From: Collinsella aerofaciens
GTDB taxonomy: Bacteria > Actinomycetota > Coriobacteriia > Coriobacteriales > Coriobacteriaceae
Direction: 5' to 3'
DNA: 64,000 nt
Assembly (NCBI GenBank): GCA_008680965.1
Contig: NAKE01000001.1
Location: forward strand, 2,170,001-2,234,000
Both the position numbers and the translations under genes were made by a program. How positions within the stretch are numbered: position 1 is the stretch's first letter; each line of letters begins with the position of its first letter. The notes beneath the pieces were generated by a model. That model did not search any database. It was not told the origin of the DNA and saw nothing but the letters and a program-made list of their open reading frames with translations. This document shows positions 59,876-64,000 of this stretch, one piece after another.

Positions 59876-62800
59876 GACGCTCGCCTCCCTTCGCATTCGC
59901 CTTGCGACGAATGTGCATCCAGGCCGCAGCAGCGCAAAGCACCGCCGCGCCGGCAAGGTACGTCAGAGTGACGCCCGACATACCAGAAAGGGGCAAAGAG
60001 GTGGAGTAGGTGTTGGTGAAGACCGGAACGCTCTGTTCCTTGCCAGTGGCCTCGTCCTTAGCTGGAACGTAGGTGACCGGCTTTTGCTCTTTCTCGGGGA
60101 TATCCTTGCCATCGGCATTGACGATCTTGGTGTAGGTCACATCGCACTTGATCGTCTTATCAGACTGATCAGTTGCCGTGACCGTGATCTTGTAGACCGA
60201 CTTGTCGTATTTGTAGTTCGCGAACGGTGTGGTCGGCTGCTGTTCGCGGACGTAATAGGTAAAGGTCTTGCTTGCACCCCGACCAGTAGAGTCAGACTCG
60301 AGTTTGTCGAGCTGATTGAGCGCGTACTCAATCTTGCCGAAACTCAGAGTCTGGGACTTATCGGCGCCAGGCTGGGTCGACTTACTCTCAACGATCTTCG
60401 AGAAGTCCTCGTCGGTTGCAAGCTGAAGCGTAAACTCCTTCATCTCGCCGCCCTCAACGACCTTAGTCGCCTTAGGAGTCCAAGAGCCGCTGGAGGTATA
60501 GGGCACGATTCTATTGGTAAAGGTCGGGTTACCATTTTTACCGATAGCAACCGTAGCCGTTGTGTTGTCCTCTGAGCACCCAACGGAATAGTCTCCGGAA
60601 TCAAGTGGTACGAAGTCCTTATCGTCCTCGGCCTTTTTATAGACAGCTACCGTTTGTACCTTGTAATAGTTAATCTTGAACCCCATGAGCGTTTCAGAGT
60701 GGGACGAATCGTCCTCAACTGTTGCCTTGATCTTGTAAATGGTCTTATCGAATTTAGTGTCCAATTCGTTTTCGCCGCTGATGGGTTCCTCAACGAGATA
60801 GAAAACGTATTGTCCCGAAGAATAGTCCTTGCCAGAGTCGAAGGTGATACTGCCGCTTGATTGATCAACAGTCGCCTCACCCGCACCACTGCAATCGCCC
60901 ATATCTAATGTGCCGTCATCTTTCCAAGAAGGCGCCTTGGCACCGGTACCATCCTGGCGCAGCAGCTGGAACTTGTACGCGTGCCCATTAAGGTTTTGCT
61001 TGTTTTCCTTTGCATCCACAAGCACCTTAGTGGCGTTGAGTTTCATGCTCGGGTAAACCCTCAGATCATTGACTTCGCCAACGACAAGATCGCCGTTGGT
61101 CATGATGCCGCCACCATGGGTATAGGAGTAGTTACCGCTGATGATGGTCGTAGCCTCTGCCTGCGCCTTTTCCTTGGCATCGGGTGTCGGATTAGCCTTA
61201 AGGCCGAACATCCACTTAGCCTCGGCACCGCCGTTGGCGTCAATGGTAATCGGTACACCGTCGCAAGTGCCCCGCCAACCAGCCGATCTGCCGCCCAGCA
61301 TCTTGCCAAAAACGACAGCGATTGTCTTATCCGCGCCATTCTTATTACGGACCAAGAAGAAATCCTCATGGCCGGAATTTTGGAAGGAATGAGTAACGTA
61401 TTTTTCTTCATCGCGGTCTTCAGTTTTGTTGTCGCCGCCAGCGGAATAATGATACGCTGGATGCTTATGTTCATTTTGATCAAGGTCTGGCAGCTTTTTG
61501 CCATATTGATCAACGTTATCTGTGTTGTCATAGATAGCAGCGCCATTTGAGTGCGAAACGATTGTCTCGCCCGTAGGACAAGCACCGACGCCACCGCCCC
61601 AGCCACCGGCGCGATTATTAGTGATCAGCGTCTTGAAAATATTGAGCCTGCCGCCCTTCTGGATAAAGACGCCACCGCCGCCCCAGTCGCCGCCACGGCC
61701 GTCAGTGCTGCCCGTCATGGTCTTGTTGTTGGTGATGTAAATCTTGTTGGGCGTGTCCGGCTTAGTCCCAATATCGCCGGTAGTACCGGTGGAAATACGG
61801 AGACCACCGCCCTCAGCGTTTTCAGATTTGTTGCCGGCAATCGTGCCACCTGTCATGGTAAACGTAATCGCCCGGTTCCAGAAGCCAGCATAAATTCCGC
61901 CACCGGCCTCTTTGGAGTAGTTGGCCGTAACAGAACCGCCCGTCATGGTCAGTGATCCCTTTTTATTATCACTGCTCGTTGATGCAATGCCGCCGCCACC
62001 GAGGAGACCGTTGTTGTAAATTTCCTTAATAGCGACTTGAGCTTCAACTCGGTTGTTAGTTATATTGGCAGAACCACTGATGGTTACGGTTGCACCCTTG
62101 GTATAAACACCACCACCGTAGCCGCCGGTGTCGGCGCTTCCGCCATTGCTGACAGGAACGGCATACGTAGCGTTGCCCGAGATGACACCGCCGGAGAGAT
62201 TCAACGTGACACCGCTATCGGCAAAAATGCCACCACCGGAAGCAGCCTTATTCGCTGCGATCACGCCGTCGGTCATGTTGACCGTGACTTTCGCGCCGTT
62301 TACGCACAGGCCGCCGCCCCAGCCGCCATGTTGCTGATTGAGATTCGCGCCAGTAATAAAACCGCCATTGATATTCACCTGAGTTTCATTGCTTTTCCCC
62401 TCGGCAAAGATGATATGACCGTTGTTGGCCAAATCCCTCGGTGTCGTGATCATGCCACCGTTGAGGTTAAGCGTGCCGCCATCCGCAACAGAGATGACCT
62501 GTTGGACCGAACCCCTGTTGGATGCAGCAACGATTGCGCCGAAACCGCTGACGACATGCTCAGTCGTGGTTTCAGTGGTGGTGGTGCCAAGGGTATCTGC
62601 GTTAGGCGCGCTCGTGGTTTCATAATAGGTTAAGCTCTGAGGAGTACCTTTGTTGTCACCGGTCCATGCCATAGTTGCAAGCTTGCCAGGATTGTTATCA
62701 ACGACCGAAGGTGTATCGCTAACATGGGCAGAGTCTTCAACGGTAAGCGCACCGCTCTCTACCGTAATGAACGTGTCGTTATTACCAACGCGGTAATAAA

Positions 62801-63367
62801 GCTTGTGACCCGCAAGGTCGATTGTAGTATTTTGCCTGATAGTGATTGGCACACTTGAACTAATGTCAGCCTTAAGACGTAGTTTATCGGGTTTAGTCGG
62901 GGCGTTAAGGTACGCTGTCAGGTCTCCGTCACTCGCCAGCAGCGTGTACCCATCCTTATCTTTTTGAAGTCCCGAAACCTCACCTTCATTTGCAACAGTA
63001 GCGACCTTATAGACAGACTGTCCATCATCCGCGGGCTGCGCAGCGCTCTCGGCTCCCGTGTCATCAGACGACGGGGCCGTCCTGAGAGCATCGTCGCCGG
63101 TCTCGTCGCCCTCGGTCTCGTCGCTATCCTGGTTTTCGGTATCCCCGTTGTTGGTGTTTTCTACATCAGTAGACTCACTTGAGGAACCCCCCCCATCACA
63201 GTTCCCTCAGTAGAAACCGCCTGACCATCGTTGGCGATGGCCTGCGAGATCGGGGGCATGACGAGCGACAGTACCAGGCTCAACACGGAAGCTCCGCACA
63301 AAACGCCTGCCAGTACACGGCGCGTCGCTTTATTACTCTGCTTAGATTTGTCCGAATTCGCTTTCAT
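59868..63367 (-). CDS. Large beta-helix pilus adhesin, out of frame at a G8 run (phase-variable)
   Basis: The start at ATG 63367 (GGGGAGGAG upstream) gives a signal peptide (VLAGVLCGASVLSLVLSLV) and stops after 68 residues at 63161. From the run of eight G at 63194-63187 a second frame continues without a stop to 59868. With nine G the product has about 1166 residues: signal, acidic linker (ESTDVENTNNGDTENQDSDE), right-handed beta-helix with GGGI and GGGV repeats, two pilin-type domains and LPLSG with membrane anchor. Probable tip adhesin, first gene of the pilus operon. Confidence 0.85.
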
Positions 63368-63422
63368 CGATGTCTCCTCCCCAAGAGACCGCGATCTTGC
63401 TCTTTCACTATCAAACGTATCT

Positions 63423-63486
63423 GCGCAATCTGTAATTGCGCTCGTTTAGTAATGCAATTATAACGATTGTTTAAACATCTGAGCAA
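63423..63486 (-). promoter_or_regulatory. Promoter of the pilus operon with leader hairpin
   Basis: Minus strand: TTGCTC (63486-63481), 18 bases, TATAAT (63462-63457). In the leader GCGCAAT (63423-63429) and ATTGCGC (63435-63441) form a 7-bp hairpin. The ATG is at 63367. The stretch 63490-63820 upstream is AT-rich and I see no gene in it. Confidence 0.7.
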
Positions 63487-63826
63487 CAAAAACCGATAGT
63501 TTTGTAGTGAGTTCTCAATTCTCTTGACAATTGCTCGGATTTGCCTTCGTTTATTCGCTATCTATTTTTTGTTTCTGCTGGTAATTTAGTTGCCTATTAT
63601 TTTTTAATGGCATTAGATTTATTTGCACAACATTTTGCTCAAGAGCAAACATCCTGTGAACGGTCGGAAATCGACCGTGAGCGGGGGTCATTAACCGGGA
63701 TGAATATCCTACCAAATTGATGAGAATATCTAAAAACCCATCGGTGGTTAGAAGCATGATGTTCAGACAACCATATTTGAATTTTCACACAGATTTTAGG
63801 TATCAATTCGACCAAATCGCCTGAGG

Positions 63827-63859
63827 CCACCGCAAAGGCGCCTGCCCCCTTTGCGGTGG
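63827..63859. repeat. 33-bp intergenic repeat, copy 2
   Basis: Matches 54298-54330 at 30 of 33 bases and in the same orientation; the complementary ends fold into a hairpin. It lies just beyond the end of the HAD gene. Confidence 0.8.
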
Positions 63860-63872
63860 CTCTCCCCCGGCG

Positions 63873-64000
63873 CTACAGCAGGTGCTCCTGGATGAAGATC
63901 GCGATGCCGTCTTCGTCGTTGCTGGCGGTTACAAAGTCGGCGGCGGCACGGGTGGCGTCGCTGCCGTTTGCCATGGCCACGCCCACGCCGGCATCGGCCA
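63873..64000 (-). CDS. HAD-family (Cof-type) phosphatase, C-terminal end
   Basis: Only the last 42 codons are inside the window. They read ADAGVGVAMANGSDATRAAADFVTAS and end IFIQEHLL, the typical C-terminal motif of Cof-like sugar-phosphate or flavin phosphatases. Confidence 0.8.
   Translation of the reverse strand, partial: ADAGVGVAMANGSDATRAAADFVTASNDEDGIAIFIQEHLL

Overview
The window looks like a chromosome segment of a high-GC gut Actinobacterium of the class Coriobacteriia, most likely Collinsella. This is inferred from the rplM-rpsI-glmM order, the GatCAB operon, an LPXTG pilus locus and short palindromic intergenic repeats such as AAAGGGACAGTCCCTTT. No rRNA or tRNA gene is present to confirm it.

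Host left flank (1-3407): glmM (cut by the window edge), rpsI, rplM and a patatin-like lipase, all on the minus strand, then a repeat-rich intergenic stretch that was originally downstream of ssrA.

Prophage (about 3408-39512, 36.1 kb): a complete siphovirus-like prophage inserted at the 3' CCA end of the tmRNA gene ssrA by a large serine recombinase. A 9-bp core, TTGGTGGAG, occurs in direct orientation at 3408-3416 and 39504-39512. Its layout is: integrase, unknown cargo gene and CI-type repressor (leftward); Cro-like gene and early genes (RusA, ParB-like, DUF1351, ERF annealase, SSB); a replication initiator that contains six 12-bp iterons, and a DnaC-like loader; small zinc-ribbon genes; a methyltransferase with a 15-bp repeat; terminase, portal, and a minor head protein with a toxin-like C-terminus; scaffold, capsid, connectors, tail, tape measure, baseplate; a diversity-generating retroelement (target with VR, Avd, TR, reverse transcriptase); then holin, endolysin and a small membrane protein.

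Host right flank (39505-64000): ssrA, a small unknown gene, a PIN-type toxin-antitoxin pair, a P1B-type metal ATPase with a small partner, a two-gene ABC exporter/importer pair with a divergent AraC regulator, a DUF4143 ATPase, gatCAB, and a pilus locus (sortase C, major pilin, minor pilin, large beta-helix adhesin). The end of a HAD phosphatase gene closes the window.

Most notable observations: (1) the integrase reading frame crosses the attachment core, so integration replaces its last 21 codons by 16 host-encoded ones; (2) a complete retroelement whose variable repeat differs from its template at all nine Asn codons, seven of them by loss of one base; (3) the pilus adhesin is out of frame at a run of eight G, and one extra G restores a continuous reading frame, as in phase variation; (4) between major pilin and sortase lies a duplicated element that looks like a type I toxin-antitoxin system (small membrane peptide with a convergent antisense RNA); (5) a probable Ntox50-type toxin domain on a phage head protein with a small Sm-like gene directly behind it; (6) a repeated intergenic motif, GGCGACAC-N6-GAnnAT, placed like a phage promoter.
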